This document shows, in pieces, positions 43,570 to 54,627 of a DNA stretch of 64,000 nt. The stretch's first letter is position 1, and each line of letters starts with the position of its first letter. The notes below the pieces were generated by a model that made no database searches, was not told where the DNA came from, and saw nothing but the letters and a program-made list of their open reading frames with translations. Source of the stretch: Tetraselmis striata. Taxonomy: Eukaryota; Chlorophyta; Chlorodendrophyceae; Chlorodendrales; Chlorodendraceae. The position numbers and the translations under genes are program-made. The stretch spans positions 86,624-150,623 of the forward strand of contig VCJN01002334.1 of the NCBI GenBank assembly GCA_006384855.1, written 5' to 3'.

Positions 43570-45110
43570 GGTGTTGGGCCCATATTTCCCCTCCCTCCTG
43601 TAGTTTGTAGAAGATCCCCCCCCCCCCCCCCCCCCCCGCCCCCCCCCACTTTGCTAGCAGCCCCCCTCCCTCCGCAGCCAGCCAGCCAGCCTTTGTAACA
43701 TTATCACAAGACAATGGCCCCACTTTGTAGAGCACAGTGGCGGTGAGTTAGGGGGTCGGTTCGGTTCATGCGGGCGCTGTCCCCTCTGCTGCGGCAAGCG
43801 AGCCAATTGACGGGCAAGGCGGCAGGTGGGGTTCCGGTGGGCGGCGCATTGCGTGGCGCTATCCGACCAATGTCCGTCCCCTTGTTGGGTTGGTGCAGCC
43901 TGAGCTCAAAGCTCATCCTGCCTGGTGCCGAATTCCGCGCTAGTAGTCTGCATCCCTGCACAGCATGCGATGCGGGCGGGGGGTGCAAACTACTAAGACC
44001 AGGTGAGGGGGCATAACAATAATGCCGGCATGCAGTGCACATCCTGCCTGGAGTGCTGCCATATCACCATCAACACCGTTGCGCTTGCTGCCGCAGAAAG
44101 CAGCCTGGCATCAAGAACGACCTGCCATGCATTTAGAAAGCAACCACAGGCACTGCGGGTATCCCAGAAAAAAATAAACCGCCTGATCATGAGGGTGGGC
44201 CTGGTTACCTGTTGAGTAGTAATAGAATACACTGGTATGTTGCTGATCTGCTGATCTCACTGTAAGACCACCAGGTGCAGTGTTAGGCAGAGTGCACTGC
44301 CCGCTGGGAGTTGGACGTGTTGCGCCGATATTTAACACTAGTACTTAGGTTTCTAGTACATATATGGCGTAATATACTAAGGAGCTGAGAGCTCCCCGAG
44401 GAGCCCAGTCCCTAGAGAGCCATCAGCAGGCATGTGGCCAACATGCCCACTCTAGAATTACCTCAGATGTTCATGCAACTCTGGGCACCACCTCAGCCAG
44501 TAGTTTAGAGACAGGGGCCGCCAGAATGGCGGCTCAACATGCTTTATATATTAGACCACAGCAGTGCCAAGGTGCACCAGCTGGCGTCCCCAGCTGAGCT
44601 CATAGCCAGCAGGTGTAGCTGCTGATAGTACAAAGGCCTCTGTTGAGCCCTGAGAACCGTAACAGATTCTAAGCCACCCTCAGCTCCTGCTTGTCTCCAA
44701 GGCAACCTGCGCAAACTCCAAAATTGCCTTTTGACGCATTGGGGGTCGAAGAGGCCCAGCAGAAGACCAATCCGGGGCTTGCGCCCAACATGCCACACCT
44801 CCGCGGACATTATCATTGACCAACACCGCACAGGGTTCATGTACAGCAGGGTTCGGTGGGTGGGTCTGGCCAAACCAACAAGCAAGCCGACAACGGTGTA
44901 CGCCTGTTTATGTATGTTGGCAGTGAATAATTAATGGAAATGTATATAAAGTGAGTAGTGGCGCGCGGCGTTTTCGGCAAGCAGCTATGCTCGCGGAACG
45001 CGCCATGTTAGTCCCCTTGTGGCCATAGCTGCATTAACTACTGTTCAAGGCTAGGGATCAGGGGTTGTAGGGGTCCGGCAAAATCAGACCCTGATGCCCC
45101 TGGTCCCATC
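43570..45110. other. Spacer, no supported gene
   Basis: C-rich homopolymers just after the membrane-protein stop (43616-43647), then moderate composition. Short ORFs only. Confidence 0.5.
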
Positions 45111-45113
45111 AAC

Positions 45114-45680
45114 GTATTTTCCCACCCTCCTGGGCGAATGGACCGCAAGGCGGTGCTCACCTCGTCCTGGGAGTGGCCATCCGCTAGAATAAGGATCATC
45201 AGCGCCGATGCTCACGCGGCGACCAGCGCACTCGGGCACAAAGTGAAGCGGCACTGGCGTCGCCGCACCGCTACGTCACCCGGCACGGAGCGAGCAGAGA
45301 CGGCGGGCACGCCCGCATCCAAGCGACACGGCGCAGCGCAGGACGGACACCGTAGGAGTGTGACAGTATGCAGCGCAGTAACTGGCCCCATGACAGTATT
45401 TTCCCACCCTCCTGGGCCAATGGCCCGCAGGGCGGTGCTCGTTCTGGGAGTGGACATCCGCTAGAGTAAGGATCATCAGCGCCGATGCTCACGCAGCGAC
45501 CAGCGCACTCGGGCACGAAGTGAAGCGGCACTGGCGTCGCCGCACCACAACGTCAACCGGCACGAAGCGAGCAGAGACGACGGGCACGCCCGCATCCAAG
45601 CGACACGGCGCAGCGCAGGACGGACACCGTAGGAGTGAGAGCACGCAGCGCAGTAACTGCGGCCCGGTGGCGCTTCCATA
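45114..45680. repeat. 282-bp tandem duplication, two copies
   Basis: GTATTTTCCCACCCTCCTGG starts copies at 45114 and 45396. Both continue through GGATCATCAGCGCCGATGCT and GACACGGCGCAGCGCAGGAC with few substitutions. The second copy diverges after about 45650. No coding function recognised. Confidence 0.9.
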
Positions 45681-45835
45681 CGTGCGGCGCACTGCCCCCC
45701 GTGGAGAGCACGGCACGCGAGCGGCTGCGCGCCACCACGGCACGCAATCAGGGGCGCAGCGACGGGTGTGCCGCAGAAGATCCCGCCATGTTTCCACTCG
45801 AAGCGGGGCTGCGGGCCGTGGAACTTCTTACTTTA

Positions 45836-46025
45836 CATCAGGGCTTTAACAAATGCGAACTACAAACAGAACCAGCAGCAACTATGAAACGTTGCCAGCA
45901 AAAGAGAGACATAAGCCTGAAACCAAGGTCGAGCAGGAGGCCAGGGAGCCAAGAACGAAGGGGGAGCCAAGGGAACCACGGAGTCGCCAAGCTGCCAGGA
46001 ACCAAAGGGTCAAGGGACCACCGCC
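45836..46025 (-). mobile_element. LINE 3' end, copy B (inverted)
   Basis: The complement matches 40805-40990: TTTGGTTCCTGGCAGCTTGG, CTCCTGCTCGACCTTGGTTT, GGCTTATGTCTCT, ending CCCTGATGTAAA. Only the 3' UTR remains, a severe 5' truncation. Confidence 0.85.
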
Positions 46026-46335
46026 GGTTTGATGGGTTCAGCTGTATAGTTGACGACTGACTACAGCGTAAGGATGTCTTCTTTACAGTGTTTGAGTTGG
46101 GGTATACGATACCACCATGTGGGCACTCCTGATCGCGTGACGCCCCCACCCAGCCGCCCACCCAGGGGACTGTTCGTAGGGGAGAGGGGGGGCATCCCAC
46201 GCGCATGCCAGCGGGTGTGCAGGACCGGCCGGAGAAGGGAAGAAAGCAATGATTACAGCTGTGCCGTCCCCGTAGGTGGTGGGGGGGGGGGGCTACTTGG
46301 GAGAGGTCACATCCAGGAGGGCGGGGCGCCCCCGC

Positions 46336-49300
46336 TCAATCCATCATCATGTCGTCGCCACCCTGAGACAGCGGGCGGAGGAGGTCAGTGGAGCGTGAGA
46401 TGCGAGGTGAGGGGGTCGAATTGGATGGGCGGCGGGTGGTGCTAAGGGTTTATGAAACCCTAAACCCAAACCCTCATAAAAGCAATTGTTGTTCCATGTA
46501 GTCTTTGGCATCAGATATCTGCGGCGGGCGGGCCCAACGATATAAACCCTAACGCCAAACCCTAAGCGCTCGGGAGCTTCGAGGGACAGGGGGCCTAAGG
46601 GTGTTCACGGGCACGCACCCTAAACCCAAAACCCTCCAAAAAGCCATTGTTTTTCCATGTCTTTGGCATCAGATTTCTCTGCGGCGGGCGGGCCCAACGA
46701 CATAAACCCTAACGCCAAACCCTAAGCGTTCGGGAGCTTCGAGGGACAGGGGGCCTAAGGGTGTTCACGGGCACGCACCCCGCCCCGCCTGCCGCCGCGG
46801 CGGTTCCGGCGCCCCCGGCCCGACCCGCTGCCAGACTCCACCGCCTGCTGGAACATCCTGCCGGCGCCGTTGCCGCCCCGGTCGCCGCCGCGGCCGCCGA
46901 CCTTGGTGAGCCTGCGCGGGAGAGGGGGGGGGGGGGGGGGGGGGGGCAGCCGCGCGCTCAGTGGGAGCTTCAGGGGAGATTGGTGGGTACAAAGTGTCCC
47001 CATCCCGTCCCTGTGTTTATACGGGGCCAGCCCAGGCATGGTGGAGCCGCCAGCCCCCACAGCATGCGGCCCAAATGCGGTCCGAACTCGCATGTGCTGA
47101 CTGTCAGGGATAGGATGGGCGCACGCGACTGATTTCTGGCCTGCGCCAACATTCTGGCCCGCATACGAGTACTGGCCCAGTGAATGCCCCCTTTTGGCCA
47201 GCGCCTCGCCACACAAACTAGACTCCCTGACTTCTGTGGCGGGCAGACTCCAAGTCCCATGCCGCAGGGGTCAAGGACTTTGGGGCGGACGTCCTCGGCC
47301 ACACCCGTAGCCCCGCTTGCACTAACCGCTTTGTATAAATTTAGGGTTTCAAAACCCTAAAAACCCTAAAGTAAAGGATTAACAACCCCCCCCCCCCCCC
47401 CAACACCCCACCACAGCTAGCATCGACTCCCCCCGAATCAACCACACAGCACCCTCTCCCCTGCCCCACGTCCCCCGGCAGCATCTCATAACTGGATTCG
47501 GCCTCACCGACCTGGACGGGGCCGCCCTCTCACCGCTGGGCTGGCCGGGAGCCTGAGGGCTGCTGGACCGCCGCGGTGAGGCGTGTTGGCGCGCGCACTC
47601 CCGGGGGTCGCTTTCAAAACATTCCTTTGGTCGCGCCTACGGTGAGTCTATTTGGCGCGCCTACGGAGGCGCCGCCCTTCACACATTGTTCGCCCCCTGG
47701 CTCAACGAGTACAGGGTTTTTATAAACAATAACGACCCGTAGTGGTATCGTCCTGTACGAGCAGTCCGAAAACCACACCGCCCTCCCCGGGCAGCAACGG
47801 CAGTCCAGGTTTCCACCAAATCGAGTCCATCAAGCCCGTTATGCTGTTCCAGAAAAGCAACCCAAGGAAGGCGCCGACTTTGGGAGACCTGCCACCACTA
47901 ACGGACTGCTTGCGTATAGGAGCATACGTAGCATGCATATTGCCCACGCCATGCATGATGCAGTCACGACCTGGTTACGAGTACGGACTACTCCGTTGAC
48001 CCCGATTCCCAGTCCAATGGCGAAACAACTGTGGATCCCTAATGTGGGACTACTCCATACAGCGGAACGAGGGACCCCCCGTCCCCCAATTCCAATGAAC
48101 ACCCATCATTCTGTAGATGTCTGGCACTTGTAATCTAAATTCTCCCCCCTCGCTCCCACACCCACACAGGGGTTACACCAGAACAAACACACTGAGCCGA
48201 AAAAGAGGGAACCCACAGCCACACTCACAGCCACACACACTCTCACACACGCAAGCACACATGCGCAGCCTCCCATGCAGCCCAATCGTGCAGGGGCGTG
48301 CCAGCCCGATCCGGCTAGAATGGAAAGCGTGAACCCCCCGGGGGAAGGGGGGCAGGCGCACATGATTCCGCTGGACAGCTTCTTGACGGGGCCGGCGGCG
48401 CCCTCCACCAGCTCGAGCTTCATCACCTTGCCGTCCAGGGACATGTTGGTGTAGCGGTTCTTCGCGCGCGACGCCTCGGCCTTGTCGTCAAACACCACGG
48501 TGGCGGTGCCCTCCGAGCGGCCGCTGCGGGCCCGCACACAGCAGCGGATCAGCAACGGCGCTGGGAGGCCCCTGGGGGCTACAGACGGCAGAGGCTCGGA
48601 GACCCAGGGGCCATCCTAGATCAACCCACGCCCACATTAACTCACGGCCCTGGCGGTGTTTTCAGTGGTATTTGTGCGCAGCATGTGGTCCCCTCGACAA
48701 CGGCTCAGCGCCAATGTACCAAGAGTATATGTCCACAGCAAGCATGGGGGAACGGGGAAGTTGTTTTTTTGGGGGGGAAAGGGAGGGGGGGGGCACCTGC
48801 GGTCAAAGCTCATGGTGCACTGCCTCACGCTCTTGTAGTCTACAAAGAGCTCCTGCAGCCAGAGGGGCATCGCGTGTTAGTGCCTGCTGCCAAGCTGGCA
48901 AGCAGCCAGAGACAAAACACGGCACATGGCGAAAGGGGGGGGGGGGGTCAAGAAGAGAGGGAGGGTGAGTAAAGCAAGGGCCGGAAGGGGAAGGGGGGTC
49001 TCCGCACTTTGATGTCGGAGCTGGTGACGTTGTAGTCCAGGTTGGAGATGACCCTATGGAGACAAGGGGGGAAAGGTAGGAGGAGGGGGGGGGAGAGGGC
49101 GGAGGAACAGGCACACGTGCGGGAGGCTGTCACTGGCGCGCCACTCTCCCCCATGTGGAGCGAGCGCAAGTCTTTTGCAGGGCGGCCCTCTGCCTGCCGG
49201 GATGCGCCCAGCGCCCGCCAGAGCTGCTGGCTCCCAGGACCCCATAAGATACGAGAACAGGGTGTAATAGCGCACGGCATGCCGGCCACAGGGGCGGGGG

Positions 49301-50301
49301 CCAACAGTATCCGCTCCCGCGGCACACCGGTGGGGCGTTTGGTCTCCCCTGGCTTGCGCCGGGCGGCGTGGAAACCCATCGGGGGGAGGCGTGGCCGGGG
49401 CTGGGGCTGGCGGCGGGTGCAACCGGGGTAGATGCCAGGAGGGCGGAGGTGGCGATGTCTCAGGGCAGGCTCAGGGCAGCGTGGCGGAGGACAGGACGCA
49501 CAGTGTGGAGACGTTGGCGGGGACGCCGCCGGCACGGCCGCCCCGGCCGCCGCGTGTGTACGAGGCGGTGAACATGTCATGCTCCCACTTGTCCGCCCTG
49601 TCGAGGTCCACCTTGGGCGGACGGGGGCCGCCGCCGCCGCCGCGGCCGCCGACCTGCGCATGAGTGACGTGAGTGATATCGTACACGTGGCAAAGCGTTG
49701 AAGGCGTGCGCATGCGATTGTATCATATATAGCCTGATGGATTGTCCGCCCATTTTTGGGTCGCCGATGCAGCACAGCAAAAGGACGCAGCATCCTTGCT
49801 GGGATTACTTGACGCAGGGGCGTGGCCATTGCGGAAAGGAGTACGAGGATTCTTGATGCTACGGATGGCACGTCGAAGGAGCAAGCAAGATGCAGGGGGC
49901 GGCAAGGTAAGGGGCGTTCGCGCGCACCCGGATGCCGCCACCGCGGCCGCCACCGCGGCCGCCACCGCGGCCGCCCTTGTTTACGCCGGACTTCTTCACG
50001 CCCAGTCCGTCGTCCTTGCCTCCGCTGCGACTCGACAGTCGATAATGCGGAATTACACGGGCGATTCAGCGGGGGGAAGTGGCAGTGATCCTGCGGTGGG
50101 CCAGCCGAGGGGAAGTGGAGGGGGCGCGCGGGGGGGGGGGGGGGGGGGGCGGCGAGAGGCACCAGATGCAAGAGCGGATCTGGCGCACCTCTTGGCCCCA
50201 CGGGCAGTCTTTCCGCCGCGGTTTCCCGCCTTGGGCTTGGCGGACGATTTGCTCTTCGCGATGAGGTCGTCCAGGCTCATTCCGAGCGCAGCCTCCGCCA
50301 T
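46336..50301 (-). CDS. ALYREF: ALY/REF mRNA-export adaptor, eight exons, 261 residues
   Basis: The THO/TREX-associated adaptor that binds mRNA and UAP56 and hands transcripts to the nuclear export receptor. Exons: 50189-50301, 49928-50024, 49502-49653, 49008-49053, 48797-48852, 48362-48523, 46779-46911, 46336-46362; all phases close. The start MAEAALGMSLDDLIAKSK contains the UAP56-binding MSLDDLI box. An RGG region follows (KGGRGGGRGGGRGGG, then KWEHDMFTASYTRGG). The RRM (about 118-200) has RNP2-like STLVISNLDYNV, KELFVDY-like helix residues and RNP1-like GRSEGTATVVFDD, ending MKLELVEG. A second RGG/RR tract (RGRRNRRGGRRGG) and a short GGDDMMMD tail complete the protein. Six of seven donors are GTGCG. 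Intron 7 holds telomere-like tandem repeats and intron 6 is about 1.45 kb. Confidence 0.93.
46452..46780. repeat. 160-bp tandem duplication with telomere-like motifs
   Basis: Two copies, landmarks CCCTAAACCCAAA at about 46458 and 46618. Each contains CCCTAA runs, a GCGGCGGGCGGGCCCAACGA block and GTGTTCACGGGCACGCACCC. The last block spans the exon-7 splice donor of ALY/REF (46773-46779 region), so the donor sequence is present a second time inside intron 7. Similar CCCTAAA motifs recur at 47340-47372. Confidence 0.88.
47340..47372. repeat. Interstitial CCCTAAA motifs in ALY/REF intron 6
   Basis: GGGTTTCAAAACCCTAAA followed by AACCCTAAAG, resembling plant-type telomere repeats and close to the 160-bp duplication. 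Confidence 0.6.
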
Positions 50302-50309
50302 CTTGCCGG

Positions 50310-51620
50310 GTTTTTTGCCTGGGTCGGGGAGCGCGAGCGTGTTCGAAACGGGCCGCCCTGTGAGGCAGAAGCCGGAAGGGGAAAGGGGGATATCAGCGAC
50401 AGTGCCCATGCAGAGGAAGTGTCATGCAGATATCTAATGATGGGCTTAGATGCGATGGGTGTTTTTGGCCGGAGTGGGAGGAGGAGGGGGGGGGCATCCA
50501 CGTCCGGTGTGACGGTGGGGGGGGGGGGGGGGGGGGGGGGGGGGGATGTATTTGCGCAACCGCCTGCCGAGTAGGAACGCTGCCCGAGGGGCGCGGGCGC
50601 CACAGGCGAGGGCGCAGCGCCACCGCGAGGGTTACATCACTAAACGTGGAATGAAACCAGCCTTGCACACCTTGGCTTGTTAGGCTGTGACGAACGGGTT
50701 GTGGAAAGGCGCGCGTGAGTGGGTTGGCGGATACTGGCTGGTGGTACCGAAGGCCTTGGGCGGGTAAGCGCTAGTTCGCGTCCTGTGATGGCGCGTTGTG
50801 GCGTGCCGGGTGACGTCGGACGCACGCGCCGCGGGAACCGACCCGCGGACTGGACTATCTAAACATGGTAAGTAATATCGATATCTGATTAGGATATCCT
50901 ATCTGATTTCCGATATCGCCTTCTGCTGCTATAGCTCATGTAAGTAATATCCTATATAACTAAGATATATCACATGGAAATACGGAAATACGACGACATA
51001 GTCGCTATCCCGCCTGCGCAATGTAACTGGATTGCTGCCTAAACGGCCGTCGTAGAGACGCTGCAAGGGTTTCACTGGTGCCAGTCCTGTCCCGGGGGCG
51101 AAAAAAAATTGTAAGGCGGCCTTGTAGTGCAAGCTGCGCGCACGCTGATGCGGCAGCAGTGCATTTCAAATTATCACGGTTTTACACAGTCAATATAAAT
51201 TAAACAATTGTAGACAGGCGATTAATCCTTATTCATACGATTGCTCGTACCTGCCTCTATATACATGCCGTACTGTTCGTAATGCCTGAGTAATCATCGC
51301 TGCGCCGCGCGTGCTGATGCGGGAACGCGATACCGACAGCAAACCAGGGTTACAACAGGCGGGGGTTACCCCTGACGATACCGGCATGAATGATCGCGCC
51401 GTCCCGCCGCGCCACACGCGCACGGGCAGCGCAGGCGGCGCCCCGCCAACACAATCAACCCGCGCGAAGTCCGGACTACCATCTACACCCGTTCCCTGCT
51501 CAACTGTCCCCAGCCGACCGGTGAAACACCGCGACACACCGAAGAGCTCCCGGCTCAGGCGAACTACCGCAACCGAGACTCCCTTTACCAGGCAGGGCTC
51601 GCAGGCTCCGGCGCGTCGCA
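50310..51620. other. Spacer between ALY/REF and prefoldin 2 (divergent promoters)
   Basis: Contains a G29 tract (50517-50545), an inverted R1 copy (51005-51095) and AT-rich stretches at 50870-50970. Both genes read outward, so a bidirectional promoter is plausible, but no element is distinct. Confidence 0.5.
51005..51095 (-). repeat. Repeat family R1, inverted copy
   Basis: The minus strand reads GGGACAGGACTGGCACCAGT, GAAACCCTTGCAGCGTCTCT and TTTAGGCAGCAATCCAGTTA, matching the R1 copies at 27.06 and 63.2 kb. Confidence 0.75.
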
Positions 51621-51622
51621 GC

Positions 51623-52378
51623 ATGGCGGACGGGGCGAGCGGCAGCGGCGGCGGGGCGCGGGAGCCGCAGACGCAGCAGGAGGTGCTGCAAGTGTTCCAG
51701 GCCATGCGAAACGAGATCGGTCAGATGGGCGAAAAAATCAACGAGCTGGACAACGAGATGTCGGAGCACGAGCTGGTGCTGGCCGCGCTGGAGCCCATGG
51801 ACAAAAGTCGCAAGTGCTTCCGGCTCATTGGTGCGCCCCGTCGGTCGGTGCTGCCCCGTTGGGCCGCAGTTTAGTCCCAGACACCCCCCCCCCCCCCCCC
51901 CCCCCCCTCTCTAGCGCGTTGCCCGCAGCACCACGGTGGCGCCTGTGCGGTCGTCGCTGATTGCTGTGATGGTCGGCAGGCAGCGTCCTCGTGGAACGCA
52001 CGGTGGCGGAGGTCATGCCTGCCGTGAACAACAACAAGGAGCAGCTGGCGCAGGTACGCACTGCGGCAGATTGGGAAGAGGTGTATGGGGGCCACGAGGG
52101 GAGAAGGGGGGGGGGGGGGGGGAGCATCGGGACGCCGAGCGCTGTGCTCGTGGTTCAGGTCATCGCCAAGCTGGAGGAGCAGCGCGAGCTTAAAAACACT
52201 GAGCTGTCGGCCTTCCAGACAAAGTACAAGATCCGGGTCAAGGTGGGCCACCCTCGCCCCCGCCCCACGTGCCCCATGCGCTGCTCCCAGTCTCTGACAA
52301 GCCGGGCGCTGACAGGGGGAAGACGAGCCGGAGGCCACGGACAAGCCCGAGGCGCCCAGCCAGGGCGTGCTCGTATAG
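51623..52378 (+). CDS. PFDN2: Prefoldin subunit 2, four exons, 142 residues
   Basis: A beta-type subunit of the prefoldin chaperone, which captures nascent actin and tubulin and delivers them to the CCT chaperonin. Exons 51623-51830, 51980-52053, 52159-52242 and 52316-52378 join in phases 1, 0, 0. After a Gly/Ser-rich start come the first coiled coil (QEVLQVFQAMRNEIGQMGEK), SEHELVLAALEPMDKSRKCF and the beta hairpin RLIGSVLVERTVAEVMPAV. The second coiled coil is NNNKEQLAQVIAKLEEQREL with FQTKYKIRV, and the family-typical ending is GEDEPEA...GVLV. Length and order match the family. Homopolymers sit in intron 1 (C21) and intron 2 (G14 or more). Confidence 0.93.
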
Positions 52379-52658
52379 AGCCACCAGCAGCGCACCTCGA
52401 TGTAACTTGTTCCAATCCAACTCAGCAGATACAGCAGTGCTCGGCACATGGGAGCTGCAGGGGTCGCGAGGCAGCTCCCCTGTTCCATTTTCGAGGCGAT
52501 ACGGCCTTTACATGAGTAGGGTGTATCACCACCACATGAGGTCCCATCCACCCTGAAGGCATTAGGCCAAGCTCCCGCCTTTTTTGGCTATGGCGATCCC
52601 CCCCCACACCCCTCCCTTCCCCTCTTCCCGTACTCTCCCGTTTGTCTCCTCGGCCGCC

Positions 52659-53038
52659 TTACTCCTCCAGGGCCGCAAGCTCGGGGGGTAGAGCCGCGGT
52701 CATGCTGCAGGACAGTCAAGAGTGGGCAAGGGGGTGGGGAGCAAGTGAGTCACCCTTATCAATTTGGCTGCCTTCTGCGACGCGCACGTCAGTTCGGAAT
52801 GCAGCCGCGACCCAGCCCAACCCCCCGAGCTTCTGATTCACGGCGCGTAAGCCACGACGAGGCAGTCGCGGCTTGCTACCACTGTCCCGGTTCCCGAGAG
52901 GGTGTTCGAGTGGCATCAGAGCAACGGAGGACAATGCCGTGCATGTGGAAGGAGCCATCTACAAGAGTGCCAACACTAATGCGCGGCGATCCTAAATATA
53001 TAAAGCACGTATGTATATATTTATATATGAGTATATAT

Positions 53039-53082
<44 letters not shown>

Positions 53083-54595
53083 GCTTTGTCAAATGGGTAC
53101 TGCCAGCATTGAGGGATGGGTATCCAGTAGGATTGTCTAGCACACAGGCCCAGGGGGATTATAGTCCGGAGGGGTGCCGATGCAGTTGGGATGATGCCCA
53201 TCACTGGGCTGACATGGAGTGGGGTTCACATGGTTTGCGGCGCGTCGATGATATGTACCGTAGTGACGCGTCGGCGCTGAGTGTGTCCGGTGGGCCGGGG
53301 CTCACCCCGCGGGCGACTCCGCCACCTGGTCCAGCCCAAAGGTGTGGTCATGCTCCAGCATGCCCATCGCCTTGCGCATCGCCAGCACGTCCGCGTGGCT
53401 CAGCGTGCCGCTCTTGCGCAGCTCCTCGCGGCTCTGCACGTAGTCGGGGAACTTGGGCTGCCGCTCGTGCAGCGGGTCGGTGATGCGCGTACTACGCAAC
53501 ACGGGCCGCTTCTTGGTGGGCCTCGTGCCGGGCGGCGCACCCGCCGAGGGCGGCTTGAAGGCCGAGTCGCCTTTGGCACCCTTCCTGCCTGCGCCCCACC
53601 GAGCAGCGGCGGCCCATGGCGGTAACGTCAGACGCCATTCCTTCGGATGACACCGCCCACCTTGTGCTTGATCGGCGATATCAGCCAGGGCGCCGTGCTA
53701 AGAAGCAGCGTGCACGAGGCGGCTAAACGCAAGCTCCCCAGTCACTGTATATAGGAGGCAAGACTGTAGACGGCGGTGCATGGCCGTGTTTTGCCACCCT
53801 TTTAGTCGCTAGCGCTTGTCCTGTTTCCATTCTATTCATCTGGTATTACTCTGCTCTAATCTTCTTATCAGTACTGTTTGCTAAAGTTCCACCATAGAAG
53901 ACTGTTTGGACGAGATAGAAAGGAGTACATAATCCTTCATGTCTGCAATTTTGCTGCAGTATATCGGAGCGACATACCATCTGATAGTCTGATACTACCT
54001 GATGTAGTGACAAATACCAGGAGTACTCCTGCTGATAGTTGCGCGTAATCGCGTCCCGAGTGTGTATAATTATAATAAACGCCATCTCATCGTTTTGAAT
54101 CGGTCCACACTCCGGTATCACTGTCCAATTTCAAATAATTTGTGTATGTTTTTTCCTGAATGAATGGGCCATACAAAAACTCAAACAATGTCCTTAATGC
54201 TATCCGATTCGATTATACGATTCGCAATACGACGGAGATGTATCTGTCAATTCAAAAGAATCCAAACAATCTACGCGATATCTATTTCAACTATATTGCC
54301 AATATGATAGAAATATATTCAAACATTTAAAATATTTGAATAGAAATATTTGCGAATTGCCAAATTTCCACCCTAATAGACTGGTCCGTTGAACTGCATC
54401 CCAACTGTAGCCACGTCTATACATACACCGACTACGCATACAAATACACGTTGCGTATGCAGTGTCTGCGTCAGTGTCAGGAAGCAGCCACTGCACAGCT
54501 TGCATGCGGGGTGAACGAGGTGGTGCGGCTCTTAGCCACACAACAGCCGTAGGTGTGCTCCAGCTAGGCGAGGCCCGCAACCCGCGCGACATGCA

Positions 54596-54627
<32 letters not shown>

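Noticed and set aside
42357..43649. 430-codon minus-strand ORF
   Set aside because: Antisense to the membrane-protein gene, begins in a G homopolymer, low complexity, no family resemblance; typical shadow of GC-rich coding sequence.
48948..50201. 417-codon minus-strand ORF
   Set aside because: Reads through ALY/REF exons and introns in one frame; the family-supported, phase-consistent spliced model explains the region.
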